Shown piece by piece: positions 1 through 10,646 of a DNA stretch of 64,000 nucleotides (the stretch's first letter is position 1; every line of letters starts with the position of its first letter). The notes under the pieces are model-generated. The model had not been told where the DNA came from, did not search any database, and saw only the letters and a program-made list of their open reading frames with translations. The DNA is from Glandiceps talaboti (lineage: Eukaryota > Hemichordata > Enteropneusta > Spengelidae), in the NCBI RefSeq assembly GCF_964340395.1, contig NC_135553.1:14327001-14391000 (forward strand), written 5' to 3'. Made by a program: the position numbers and the translations under genes.

Positions 1-3000
1 AGCTTCTTTTTCGCTTCAATTGGGTGACTATATCTTTTTGCATAACCGCGGTCGAACTTCTTCTTCTTTCGTCGAGTCGTTTGTTTTCGTTTTGTCGCCA
101 TCTAAGATCGAGAAGTGCTTGTGTTGTAAGAGGCGTACTTTTCCGTCGATTTTCTGTCTTCCACTGGTCGTTTTTCCGATGGTGTTCTCGGTACCAGCTG
201 TCGAGTGAACCATTTCTTTGGCTGGTTATTCGCTTTCTCCAGGCTTCATCGCTACTATCTGGGCGATTTTGAACGATTTTGGATGTGTTGAGGTAAACAC
301 TCGTGGTGCTTGTCAAGTTAGTACGCCGAGTTTGCAGATTCATCGGAACTCTCTCCAGTTTGGGTAATGTGCCGTGCGTTAACAAATGCTTTTCGTGGGT
401 TGGTATGATACTGTTCATTATGTACAGCAACAGTTGTTACATGTAGGTTCTACGTCATTCGTTGAACCGATGCCAGTACTTGATAACTCTAACACATTGG
501 AAAGATTGGTGATAATTGTCCACTACAATCCGGGGAGCTTTCCGAGGACATAATCGTAGACGATGTTCGCTTGTTGTTGACCAGTAACACGGGTTCGAAT
601 CTTATCCTCCTGACGGTAATCACAATCAGAAACACCGTATGGTCCAAACAAGTTTGACGATGTAACCTACTCTTTGCCAAGTGTTTTCTCATTCACTAAG
701 CAAACGTGTTGCATATGCATTACAAGTTCTGTTAAATGGCCCGCCTTCAATCAACTCCAAAGCAGAACAATGCCCCTAGGGCACGGGACATTTGGAGGAC
801 AAGCTAAAGCTTATGACAGATGGGTTGTGTCAACACCAATAGCTTGTTCCTTTTGTATCGAAATCACCCGATGGGTTTTTTTAACAGTTGGACGGTTAAG
901 ATCTTTTCCTTTCTAAATTGGCTTTTAGCGGGCACCAAATTAGCTCCTAACGGTTGGGCATCGTACGTAGAAACGAGAACGCGTCCACCTACACCGGGGG
1001 TTGCCATGTATGTATTGATATTGTTGTAATTCATAGCATGTGTGGAGAAGAAACAGTAACGATTTGGTGTCAGGAACATTTCTAAAAGTCTAAAAATAGT
1101 TCCTATCTCAAGTGTTTGCTTTGCGATGATGCAAAACTGTATTTGTCCGCGTCCGAGTAAAGGAAATCACAGTCTGTACACCAGCCCTATTGTAAAGTAA
1201 CAACAAAAGGAACGCAAAGTGTATCGTTGTATAGTTTGTAGTTAATACTTATGTAACACTACTCATGGAGAAAAGTTTGTCTTTTTTTCCAATTATATTG
1301 ACTGTTATGGCTGGGGGAAGAACCTTCCCCGTGGGTATGGAATACACGAATAATGGAATAATTGGGCGAACCGTAAATTTCATTTTAACATGTAGGTGTA
1401 AATATTGGTAGCACTTTAAGTAATTGATCGCGATAAGATAACAAGAAAGTTGCGCCCAGGCTCGAAAGATGTCAGTTTCAAAACAACAGCATAGTTTTGA
1501 CGTAAACGTTTTTGAAATATACAAACTGAGTGAAACATACAATTTGCTCTGAAAACTGGGAAACCCACCCAGATATATGTATGACGTCACAGAGGTGTAT
1601 ATTGATATATGTTGATCTTTTTTCATCACAAGGTATAGATAATGAGGTTCAGTAACCTACCAACTAAGAGTTAATTGTTCGTGCTTGTTTAAGGTACCTG
1701 TTCATTTCGCAGTCAAATATGTGGATACGGACCACTGTAATTGTGAATGGGATGATTTAGAATGACTTTGACAAGTAAACACAAGGTAAAGGACACATAT
1801 CACTCTCTTGTTTCACAAAGTATCTCGTCAACCTTAAAGCAATGTACAATTCCTGTTTAATTGCAATTCCATGTACCGTTCATTAACCACTATTGATCGT
1901 TAGTAGATGCTAGACCACCTGACAAAGGATCTAGGAAGTTGATTCTAGGGTGGTTTGATACACGGCGCATAATATTTGAATTTAGAGAATGTGGAAGTAG
2001 TCAAGTGTTTGTTTTTTGAAACAATTGTTGTCGTTTACGTAATTGGACTTGAAGTTCATCAGCGGCCAGATACTATAGTACAAGAGGTGGGGTAAACTGA
2101 GGGGGCACGGAAGTGGAGGAGTGCAAAGCTTTACTGAGGAAATGAAGTGTCAATAAATAACAAACTGCAGGATAACAACCCTTCTATAAATTTACGCCTT
2201 TAAGAAGCTTATTCTTTTAATTACTGTCAACATACATAATCTTTTCTTTTTTAAAGAAAAAAACCAAACGATGGTCATCGACATTTCAGTAAATTTGGTA
2301 AATTTCTATTACGTACAAACAGAAATAGCACTTTTACATTTATAAATGCATCACATAGAAAATGAAATTTCGCTGTTTGGCCTCATTCGTTGTAAAAGGA
2401 AAGAAGTTGTCCCTTCTTTGCCACGCAATTTCCCCCTTAAAGTCCAACCAACAAATTCAATGCATTCTGTAAATTCTCGGTCACGGTATTGAACTTACTT
2501 TCTTAGATTTGAATCACAGAGAAAGTCATCATTGGAACTTTACTAAATTAAAAGACACATTATCTTTAATAATTATTTGGGTTTTCAATATCCCAGTTAT
2601 GCATCTCTTGAAATCGAGACATTTCATTATTCAAGATGTTAGTTAGTATTAAGGAGAAAATGTTGCTACTTTGACTGTGTGTTGATCGGCCTGTTTTGAT
2701 CAGAGACCACAGACCTTCAGACCAATTATACCATAGGGTGTTGTAATCTCAATTACTGTTTAATAAAATTTAATTTGACTCTGGGGTTACTTATAATTTC
2801 ATCTTTTAACCTTGTAGGTAGGAGACTTTTACTAATCTCTGTGTGTTGTCAATGTTGACATTTCCTCTCTTTGTTAAATGCGTTTGTTATCTTTGTTTTG
2901 AGATGTTAATTTAGTTTTTAACCTCTGTTTTTAACTATAAAACTTCGTCATGCCGTCGGAAACTTGAAGGCTTTGTTGGCATTTTAATTGGCCCACGTCA

Positions 3001-3223
3001 ATCACTGAAGAACACTTCTAATACATACCAATTATCCACTAGACCATCGTTGAGTGGCGCCTTTGGGTCAAGTTGGAAGAATGTTTAAGAGAAATCTATT
3101 ATTTCGCCCGCTATTACGACCTCAATCAAGGGGAAGAATCACGATGTCTGATGACATTTGATAATCTTATAATTACGATCCCAAAATACCTCTCATGTTT
3201 AATTTTTACTTAGACCTTCAGTA
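1..3223. other. no supported gene
   Basis: The first 300 bases are pyrimidine-rich with some CpG and end in a possible donor (GAG|GTAAAC near 290), so a 5' exon of a gene lying to the left is conceivable. The short open frames carry no recognisable domain. A perfect CRE (TGACGTCA) lies at 1582-1589. The remainder is AT-rich single-copy-looking DNA. Confidence 0.5.
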
Positions 3224-3365
3224 ATTACAAGGTGGGGGGGGGAATAACGCCTGGTCTGTGACCCTCCCCATAGTCCGTTGTGCTAAAAAGTAATTTCTTT
3301 TTCCCCCGTAAAATATGACCCTCCCCCTGTTCAAACATTTCAATGAAAAACATTTTTAACACCGC

Positions 3366-3432
3366 CCCTATGGCGTAGTTGTTAGAGCTCAAGATTAGTA
3401 GTCAGGAGGTTCTCGGTTCGAATCCCACTATA
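3366..3432 (+). repeat. tRNA-like SINE head (degenerate)
   Basis: An A-box-like TGGCGTAGTTGTTAGAGC from 3371 and a perfect B box GGTTCGAATCC at 3415-3425 are at tRNA spacing. The acceptor and T stems do not pair properly (CTCGG against CCCAC), so this is not a functional tRNA. A tRNA-derived SINE promoter is the likely origin. Confidence 0.5.
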
Positions 3433-3528
3433 GACAGGTAATGTTTCTGTAGTAAGATTCCACTACACTGATAGTTTATAAAGGCATTTGTTGTTTCTCA
3501 CTATTACCGCAGTGAGTTATTGTTTGTA

Positions 3529-3882
3529 TTAAAGTGGTCATATGGATGAGAATTTGGTATTTATTTTGGATTTTTATTTGATAAAACAACTTCACTATGT
3601 TTTTATACTTGAAAAAATAATGCGAAAGAGCATATACCAAGTCAATGTTCATAACTCAATACATTACAAAAAGATGGAAAAAGTGTAAAAAGTTTGTTAT
3701 TGTACGTACAATAACAAACATTTTATACATTGTTTAATGTTTTGCAGTTTATTGAGTTATGAACATAGACTTAGTATATCATATTTCACATTATTTTTTC
3801 AAGTAAAAAAACATGGTGAAGCTGTTTTATCAAATAAAAAGCCAAAATAAATACCAAATTCTCATCCATATGGCCACTTTAA
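3529..3882. mobile_element. palindromic MITE family A, copy 1 (354 bp)
   Basis: Bounded by TTAA at both ends; the arms start AGTGGTCATATGGATGAG and are inverted copies along the whole element. They meet at a near-perfect 28-bp palindrome centred near 3705, the exact midpoint. No ORF of a transposase. Confidence 0.8.
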
Positions 3883-4359
3883 ATCAATGCCTGCGTTTGG
3901 ATGTATTGGCTGAGCTGATGGCCAGAACTCCCAATGAGATGAGCGCAAAACTGACGACCTCGGGGCCGAGGTCAACATCTCCACTCATCACATTATCCCC
4001 AATATCTTGCCAGGCTTTCGCCCTTTACTACTGTGAGACCCGCTCCCCTCCTCACACCACAAATAAAGTTAATACACTACATTTCACTAATATGTTATGA
4101 CATTACTACTTTACAATTGTGGCAGTGGTGGGATGTGGTAGCAATATGAATTGGAGCTGGTGGTAGCGGTGGGATCATGCCAAAATCACAAAAATAATGC
4201 AAAGTTAGATAAAAAGAATGAGTCAAAGCACTTCTCTAATTTCCATTTTCTAAAATATGGCGCCCTCCCCGAGGACCGATTTGTTAAAAGTGACCCGCCC
4301 TAATTCCCCCACCCCCACCCCACCCCATCTTGTAATGCAAAACAATGGGATACAATAAA

Positions 4360-4580
4360 ATACAATTCACTACAGCACAGTGTAGCACAGCGTAACATAG
4401 CACAGCACAGCACAGCACAGCACAACACTACACAACACAACACAACACAACAAAACACATCACAGCAGAGCGCATCGCACAACACAACATAACACAACAC
4501 AACACAACACAACACAACACAACACAACACAACACAACACAACACAGCACAACACAGCACAGCACAGCACAACTCAACCG
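4360..4580. repeat. (ACAAC/ACAGC)n pentanucleotide microsatellite
   Basis: About 200 bp of ACAAC and ACAGC units. It opens long artificial reading frames of Cys/Val in the reverse direction that should not be annotated. Confidence 0.9.
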
Positions 4581-4780
4581 AGGATCTATGGCTTTGAAAG
4601 TCGGAAATTAGCTCACACATTGCAAAAAACACACCATATTCGGACAGTCTGTGCCCTTAGAACTCAGTTACGGTTATAAGAATCATTGTGATATATTTTG
4701 CTATCGCCTACACACTTTCAGAAACTGTACCAATCAAATTATATATAGATTGTAGGGGAAAAGTCAATAATCGATCAGAC

Positions 4781-4970
<190 letters not shown>

Positions 4971-4975
4971 AGTAA

Positions 4976-6067
4976 AAATTCAAACAGAATTAAGGCAAGA
5001 CATACAAATATTGCCAGTGTTCAATAATACGAACGATAAAGTAAATTACTGTATGTAAAGAAAGTTTTGAATAATTCATTTATCATACATTGTAAGAAAG
5101 TCCGCTTTTAAATTTGCTCTAACTTTAGAAAACAGTTTTTTTCGTATAGCAAATAAGACACACAGGAATATCGAAAATCGTAGACACTTTTTTGGAATGT
5201 AAAATATAATGATATTTCACCGGTAATAGCAGAGGTGTGATAATAAAATTATTCCTAAACTTATAATCTACTTACAAAGCACACGTCGAATAGAACGAGA
5301 AGAGTTTTACATTTAAGAAATTTGATTTTATTCAATATAACATATCTTTTGAAAAGGGGAAATATGCAACAGTCAATTTACCGTTCGGCTGCTAAAGTAC
5401 TCGACTCTTTCATGGAGAATTATATACAATACATTTTGGAAGGTATGTATTAAAAAAATGTTTTCTCCATATTCTTTTCCTCTGACTATAGAGTGAATAT
5501 AACCGTATGTTTAAGTGGCGCAATTTCATAATTTTTACTCCACTGAAAATATGTTTTGTATAAAACCTCTATTATTAAACAATTCTTAGACTAGTGTAAT
5601 GTTAATGTTGATGTATGCCTTGAATGACATTAAAATCATCTTCTGTGGTTGTTAGCACAGTGAACGCCATAATGCGTGGGGGTTTCCTCAACATCAACAT
5701 AACTATGCGTATGATGAATCATCTTATGGAGTCGCTATACAGGTATTTGTAACTGGTTTAGAGTTGTGCCAATAGAAAATATTGATAGTGATGAAATATG
5801 TTTTTGCTGTAAGTCGAATACTACTAACCAAATACATATTTACACACAGTAAAAATCGCCCCACAATAGATAGAAAATAAAATAAAACAAAACAAAGGAG
5901 TGACTTGAAATGAAACAAGACGCTCGACGAGACGATAGAATACCATCTTTCTGTCAGATCCAGTTGAGGCACTGAAGAATGAGGGATTTTTACGAAACAT
6001 GTTTGTTTCTTTACCAAAAGTGGGAGAAGAGAAGAGAATTTATGTATTCAATATTGATTCATATCTA
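4976..6067. other. no gene seen
   Basis: AT-rich DNA without recognisable coding sequence; short open frames lack domains. Confidence 0.5.
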
Positions 6068-6470
6068 AAGTGAATTTCACAATACTGTTCAACTTTTCTG
6101 TTTGATACAACCACGCACAAACCAACAACAAGCAACTGGACATGCTACACTTATATAATAGCAAGATTGAATGAGTACAGTTTTGCTAGTTTGTCTAAGT
6201 GAAATGAACTACACATGCCACCATACAGACATCAAATAAAGACACCAGAGGGCATTTTACGTGCCCTCCATCGGGTGCTTGATGATAAGAAAAACATTGG
6301 CGCCCAAATGTCTGCATGGAGTTGCAATACATTTAAAAAGTTTATTTCATTTAGACTAAATGTAGCAAAAATTGTGATCTTGCTATTAAAGTATAGCATA
6401 CGCACTTTCTTGTTGGTTTCTGAGTGATTGTATCAAACAGAAAAGCTGCACGGCATTGTGAAATTCACTG
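6068..6470. mobile_element. palindromic MITE family B, copy 1
   Basis: Terminal sequence GTGAATTTCACAATACTG, then TTTCTGTTTGATACAA, with the inverted copy ending TTGTGAAATTCACTG at the right. The same family occurs at 16.6 kb and 38.8 kb. It is non-coding. Confidence 0.75.
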
Positions 6471-6472
6471 TA

Positions 6473-7240
6473 ACAGCTGATAAAATTCTCTTCAAGAATT
6501 CAGATGTGTTATAAAAAATATGACTACTTTTTTGGTGCAAAAACAAAACTGAAAACACGATAATGATAGTAAACAGCTGCAGAGCAACTGTATGCACAGT
6601 ATTACTGAAGTACCGCTATTACAGTACCAATGCCAATATACTCTAATTTGTAAACTTGGCTTCGGTTGAAATTAAGGCCTCGATTATACTATAAGCTGTG
6701 TCACTTTCACTTGGTTAAATACAGTATATTGAGTGCATCATTTCATGGAATTCACCTTGTCGAAATGTACAGTTTTAACTAAACTAATTGAAGCATACAC
6801 ACTTTAACAATCTGTGCAATAGAACTTTATCAACGTCACGTACGTATAATACATTCAATTTGTTACTATAGCAACTGAAATTTGTACACGTGCAGTGTAA
6901 ATAGCATCGTTATGTATTTGATGTTCATTTCTAGTTTTCTCTTTAGCAACTAATTGTCATTTTATCTCTAAAAATGTCATCACAATTACTGACGAGTTCA
7001 TTTCATAGACAAGGGTAATTAATTATTGTTAATTTCTTCCCTCGTAACTTGAACACGCATCGTGTTTGTTTCAATAAAATTGTGTATTTTGTTTGAAAAG
7101 ACCTAAAAATAGTTTGATTGACAGATTGCTATTTTTCGATCGATGATTCAATTTCACTGATTTACTTAACATTATCTAGTTATAGTTTTGTGGAAGAAAA
7201 GCGTTCCAATATTTGTCTAGATTTGGAATGGCAAGGTTAG
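6473..7240. other. AT-rich upstream region of the GPCR, nothing specific
   Basis: No coding similarity or repeat family recognised. Confidence 0.4.
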
Positions 7241-7301
7241 TTATAACGTCACCAGAAGATGCACGTATCTTCATAAATCAGCCATCGAATAAACCCATGT
7301 A

Positions 7302-7320
7302 TGACGTCACTCTTTATAAG
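7302..7320 (+). promoter_or_regulatory. CRE plus TATA-like box upstream of the GPCR
   Basis: A perfect palindromic CRE, TGACGTCA, at 7302-7309, then TTTATAAG at 7313-7320. This places a start near 7345 and a roughly 300-nt 5'UTR. A second CRE half-site, AACGTCAC, lies about 60 bp upstream. Motifs only; CREB-type regulation is an inference. Confidence 0.45.
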
Positions 7321-7651
7321 CTTCCACACACAATTACAACTATATAGTCCACTGTGTGTCGAATTTGACTCGAACTCCACTGAAATATCAAGTTGCCTAT
7401 GATTGCTACGTTAGGCTATTATCTTTTTAAAGCTAGTGAGGTAAATTGATATGGACTGAAACGTCAACAATTACAATATATACAGCAATTGCTGGTATCT
7501 TTTACTAGCGGTTCATTTGGAAAACAGAATTCTATACCTCATATGTGCAATTCTACATCCGGGCAAGTTGATTCATCCTTGTTTTCATCAACCCAAACCC
7601 TGCAAGATGCTGATCTCACTCTGCTAGTTGTCATACCGACTAAACCTTACC

Positions 7652-8704
7652 ATGTCTGGATCAGAGACTGGTGGTGATATCGGGGCAGAGACTGGTGGCA
7701 CTGTCTTTAGCACAGGTAGCATCATCACAACTATTTCACTGTGTTTGGTGACACTCCTCACAATAGTCTGCAACGTCAGTGTGTTAGTCGCATTCGGATC
7801 ATCCGATAAATTACGTTCACGCCCGTCTGCTATCTTCATCGCTAACCTAGCGATCTCTGATCTTCTCGTTGGGTCCTTGGTGATGCCGTTTGCTGCAGTG
7901 AGAGAAGCGACCAAGCGATGGATCTTCGGGCGTATTTTTTGTGGTATTTGGGTGTCCTTCGATATTCTTTCATGTATATCTACTTTATGCCTATTGGTTG
8001 CAAACAGTATTGATCGCTACCTGCTCGCCAAAAGACCGTTGTTTTATAAGACAAAAGTACGACGGAATCACTACTTAGTTGTGGTTGCTATAATCTGGAC
8101 GATAGCTTTTATTTTTGCGTTCGGGATCAAGAATACGGGAATCATGGACTTAGACGAGCCACTGCCGGACGGTGTCTGTTTCCCAATAACAAACAAATCT
8201 TTCACATTCGTTATTACCTTTGCGATATATCTAATCCCCCTCATCACCATTCTTGTTGTCAATGTGCAAGTATTTGCAGTGGTTCGCTATCGATCTCGCA
8301 CCACCGTTCAACCAATGCCAAACGTGAAATTTGAGGCTGGGAGCGCATCCACAGATCGCGGTGATCAACACGATCGAAGTACTAATGTTACGACTGTCAG
8401 CAACAACGTGAAGACCGGAAGACGGACATCGACTTCGGGCTCCATGGCAACCCTCACGAAATCAGAAATCAAAGCCATTCGGACAATCGGACTTGTGGTT
8501 TTGGCTTTTGCTATCATGTGGACACCTTTGTTTGCTACCATTTCTGGGGATGCTATCTGTGATTGTGTCTCCCTTGAAATCAAAATCTTTGTTATGTGGT
8601 TGGCTTATTCGAATTCCGTCGTCAACCCTTTCGTATATTCGTACGATCAACAGTTCAGACAGGCGTATCGAAAAATATTTAATAGACTGTTTTTCTGTAA
8701 ATAA
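7652..8704 (+). CDS. class A GPCR, aminergic-receptor-like, single exon
   Basis: A 350-aa seven-transmembrane receptor of the plasma membrane. ATG 7652 in ACCATGT context is chosen because the open frame upstream has no other ATG. Landmarks: N41 (1.50), D70 (2.50), C97 (3.25) paired with C176 in loop 2, D104 (3.32, the amine counter-ion), DRY at 121-123, W149 (4.50), P196 (5.50), W290 and P292 (MWTP instead of CWxP), F294 (6.52), W316 (7.40), Y319 (7.43), NPFVY at 325-329. Loop 3 (about 211-275) is Ser/Thr- and Arg-rich. C349 could be palmitoylated. The short N-terminus has no N-glycosylation sequon. Positions 5.42 and 5.46 are Ile, not Ser, arguing against a catecholamine ligand. Probably a biogenic or trace-amine type orphan; ligand unknown. 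Confidence 0.92.
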   Translation: MSGSETGGDIGAETGGTVFSTGSIITTISLCLVTLLTIVCNVSVLVAFGSSDKLRSRPSAIFIANLAISDLLVGSLVMPFAAVREATKRWIFGRIFCGIWVSFDILSCISTLCLLVANSIDRYLLAKRPLFYKTKVRRNHYLVVVAIIWTIAFIFAFGIKNTGIMDLDEPLPDGVCFPITNKSFTFVITFAIYLIPLITILVVNVQVFAVVRYRSRTTVQPMPNVKFEAGSASTDRGDQHDRSTNVTTVSNNVKTGRRTSTSGSMATLTKSEIKAIRTIGLVVLAFAIMWTPLFATISGDAICDCVSLEIKIFVMWLAYSNSVVNPFVYSYDQQFRQAYRKIFNRLFFCK

Positions 8705-9938
8705 TTATATTCAATTTGTTAAACTCAATCTATATGCAAAAATACGGCATGTAACATGCTACTATGACACGTAATGAAGGCTAACAGTCATATCGTTAAT
8801 GATGTATTAATATAATTACAGTAAACCTGAAACAAAATGCTGTGTGGCTCGACAAAAATCGATTCTGACGATGTTCCTAAACACTAAAAGAAAAGAGAGG
8901 GTTATATTGTCCGACTCAACTTCTGACTTAGTATATTGACAAGATCAATTATAAAAACAATTTACTTGCGGGAGGGTGGAGGGGAAGCTATTTTACGTTT
9001 CATCCTGCAAAATTAATTTTACATTTAATGGAATCTGTTTTGTATCCTTAAATACAAATATTGCTTAAAAAAATGTCATCAAATTGAGAAGTGGATGAAT
9101 TTTCACCATAGTAAATGTTTGGCACTAAAATACAGTGACGCGTCAAAGAGCTATTTTCCCTCCCGACCGTACCAGCTTTGTATTCATAACATTAATAGTA
9201 CATAGTATAACGTACTAACATTGAACTATTTGATCTCACCCCTTAATACCCGTAATACCCTGTCTGCAAGCAGGACTACGTCCGGCTCAACAACATACCA
9301 AAAGAGATATTTTGTTGAACAAGATGATAAAATGTAACAAATATTAGTATTGATTGTTGTTGAGCAAGACGATACAATATAGCAGCTTTAGTAACATTTT
9401 TGTCGACCCAGACGATATTTTGTTCCAGGTTTTAATAGTGATTTGAAATGTATACTTTAGAAATCGTTTTAATATTAATCTGAAACAGATTATCTGCCTT
9501 GGCAAAAGTCTGAAACATTGTTACATCTGTCTGTCTGGACAAAAACTTACTACCTTGCTACATTTCATCTTTGGCTCAACAAAATGTAACCAAATTTTTG
9601 TTACATTTTAATCCATTTTAGGGTATACGAATAATCGTTAGTGATTGTTTTTCGTATATGATATAAAATAGTATACGTTGTGGTATTGTTAATATACTTT
9701 AGCAACGATCAGCTTTTAAAAAAAAAATAGGATACCACGTCAAGAAAATATTAAATGTAGCAATGTTCCTTAGTAAGATTTTTTATGACGTTGTGTTTCA
9801 GATCAATTGGTTTTTATTTTATTGGAAGGTACCAGAACAGTTCGTACCATTTATCTGTCTGACAGACTCGAAAAGTAACCTATTTTTATCTTTATTGTTA
9901 ATTCATTATTTTGATCCTTGGCAAATTATGTCATAACG
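8705..9938. other. probable GPCR 3' flank with a degenerate inverted repeat
   Basis: No ORF of interest. Around 9270-9605 two segments (GTTGAACAAGATG... and ...CATCTTTGGCTCAAC) are approximate inverted copies, suggesting an old foldback element. Confidence 0.35.
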
Positions 9939-10230
9939 TTAAAGTGGCCATATGGCTGAGGATTGGGTATCTATTTTGGATTTTTAATTCATAAAACAAT
10001 TTTACCATGGCTTCATACTTGAAAAGTTAATGTGAAACAACATTGACTAAGTCTGTGTTTGTAACTCAATACGTTGCAAAAAGCTAAAAACTAAAAAATA
10101 GTGTGAAATGTTTGTTATTGTGCATACAATAAGAAACATTTATTTATGTGGTTTTTTTTTCAATTTATTGAGTTACAAAAAAAGGACTTGGAATATGTTG
10201 TTCCACACTGATTTTTCAAGAAGGAAGCAC
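9939..10230. mobile_element. palindromic MITE family A, copy 2 (right end lost)
   Basis: Left end TTAAAGTGGCCATATGG and the central TTTGTTATTGT palindrome are as in copy 1. Similarity stops at about 10230, where a CACC-rich tract replaces the right terminus. Confidence 0.7.
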
Positions 10231-10593
10231 TGTCACCACCACCACCCCACCCCAACCTCTGGTCACCAGGACCACCACTGTCGTACATTTATGAACATTG
10301 TAATTGTACAGAAACAAAATATTCCAGAGATGAGTATTTTTTCCTGTGTTGTATTCCAAACACTATTGATTCATAGTCTTCACACTGCATGACATGATTT
10401 CCAGACCAAGCATTACTTTGTGTACAATTCACTATCTGGACTTGACATCTCAGTATTTTTACAGCCGTTTGTACAATCTCGGGTTTGTAACTATACAATG
10501 GTACTTTTCATTGAATATTTGGTTGTTTTTTTTGAAAACTGTAGAGATGAGAGACATCCTCTATTCTTGGGAACAGTTATTGTAGTACATTAA

Positions 10594-10599
10594 AATAAA
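10594..10599 (+). terminator. AATAAA poly(A) signal candidate, + strand
   Basis: AATAAA at 10594-10599 is followed by A-rich sequence. It lies 1.9 kb beyond the GPCR stop codon and only 42 bp from an oppositely oriented AATAAA (10646-10641), as expected for two converging transcripts. Hexamers are common in AT-rich DNA, so confidence is low. Confidence 0.25.
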
Positions 10600-10640
10600 G
10601 AAAAAACACATTCAAAGTCACTTTCACTGACTTGCAGTTC

Positions 10641-10646
10641 TTTATT
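10641..10646 (-). terminator. AATAAA poly(A) signal candidate, - strand
   Basis: In minus sense the signal is followed after about 25-40 nt by GT- and T-rich sequence resembling a downstream element. It could end a long eEF2K transcript or an unrelated one. Confidence 0.25.

Larger units (their letters stand above)
3224..4339. repeat. composite inverted-repeat element with G-rich ends
   Basis: The left end reads ATTACAAG then a G run; the right end reads CCCCACCCC... then ATCTTGTAAT, so the ends are inverted copies. Inside sit a tRNA-like SINE head and a complete palindromic family A copy. Similar CCCTCCCC-containing text lies at both inner flanks. Probably a nest of insertions. Confidence 0.4.

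Noticed and set aside
24-272. Coding exon at the left edge
   Set aside because: Two overlapping frames are open but neither shows a domain or a convincing start.
3366-3432. Functional tRNA gene
   Set aside because: A and B boxes are present but the acceptor and T stems do not pair.
3813-4100. 95-aa ORF on +
   Set aside because: Begins inside the palindromic MITE A and runs into unrelated sequence; no domain.
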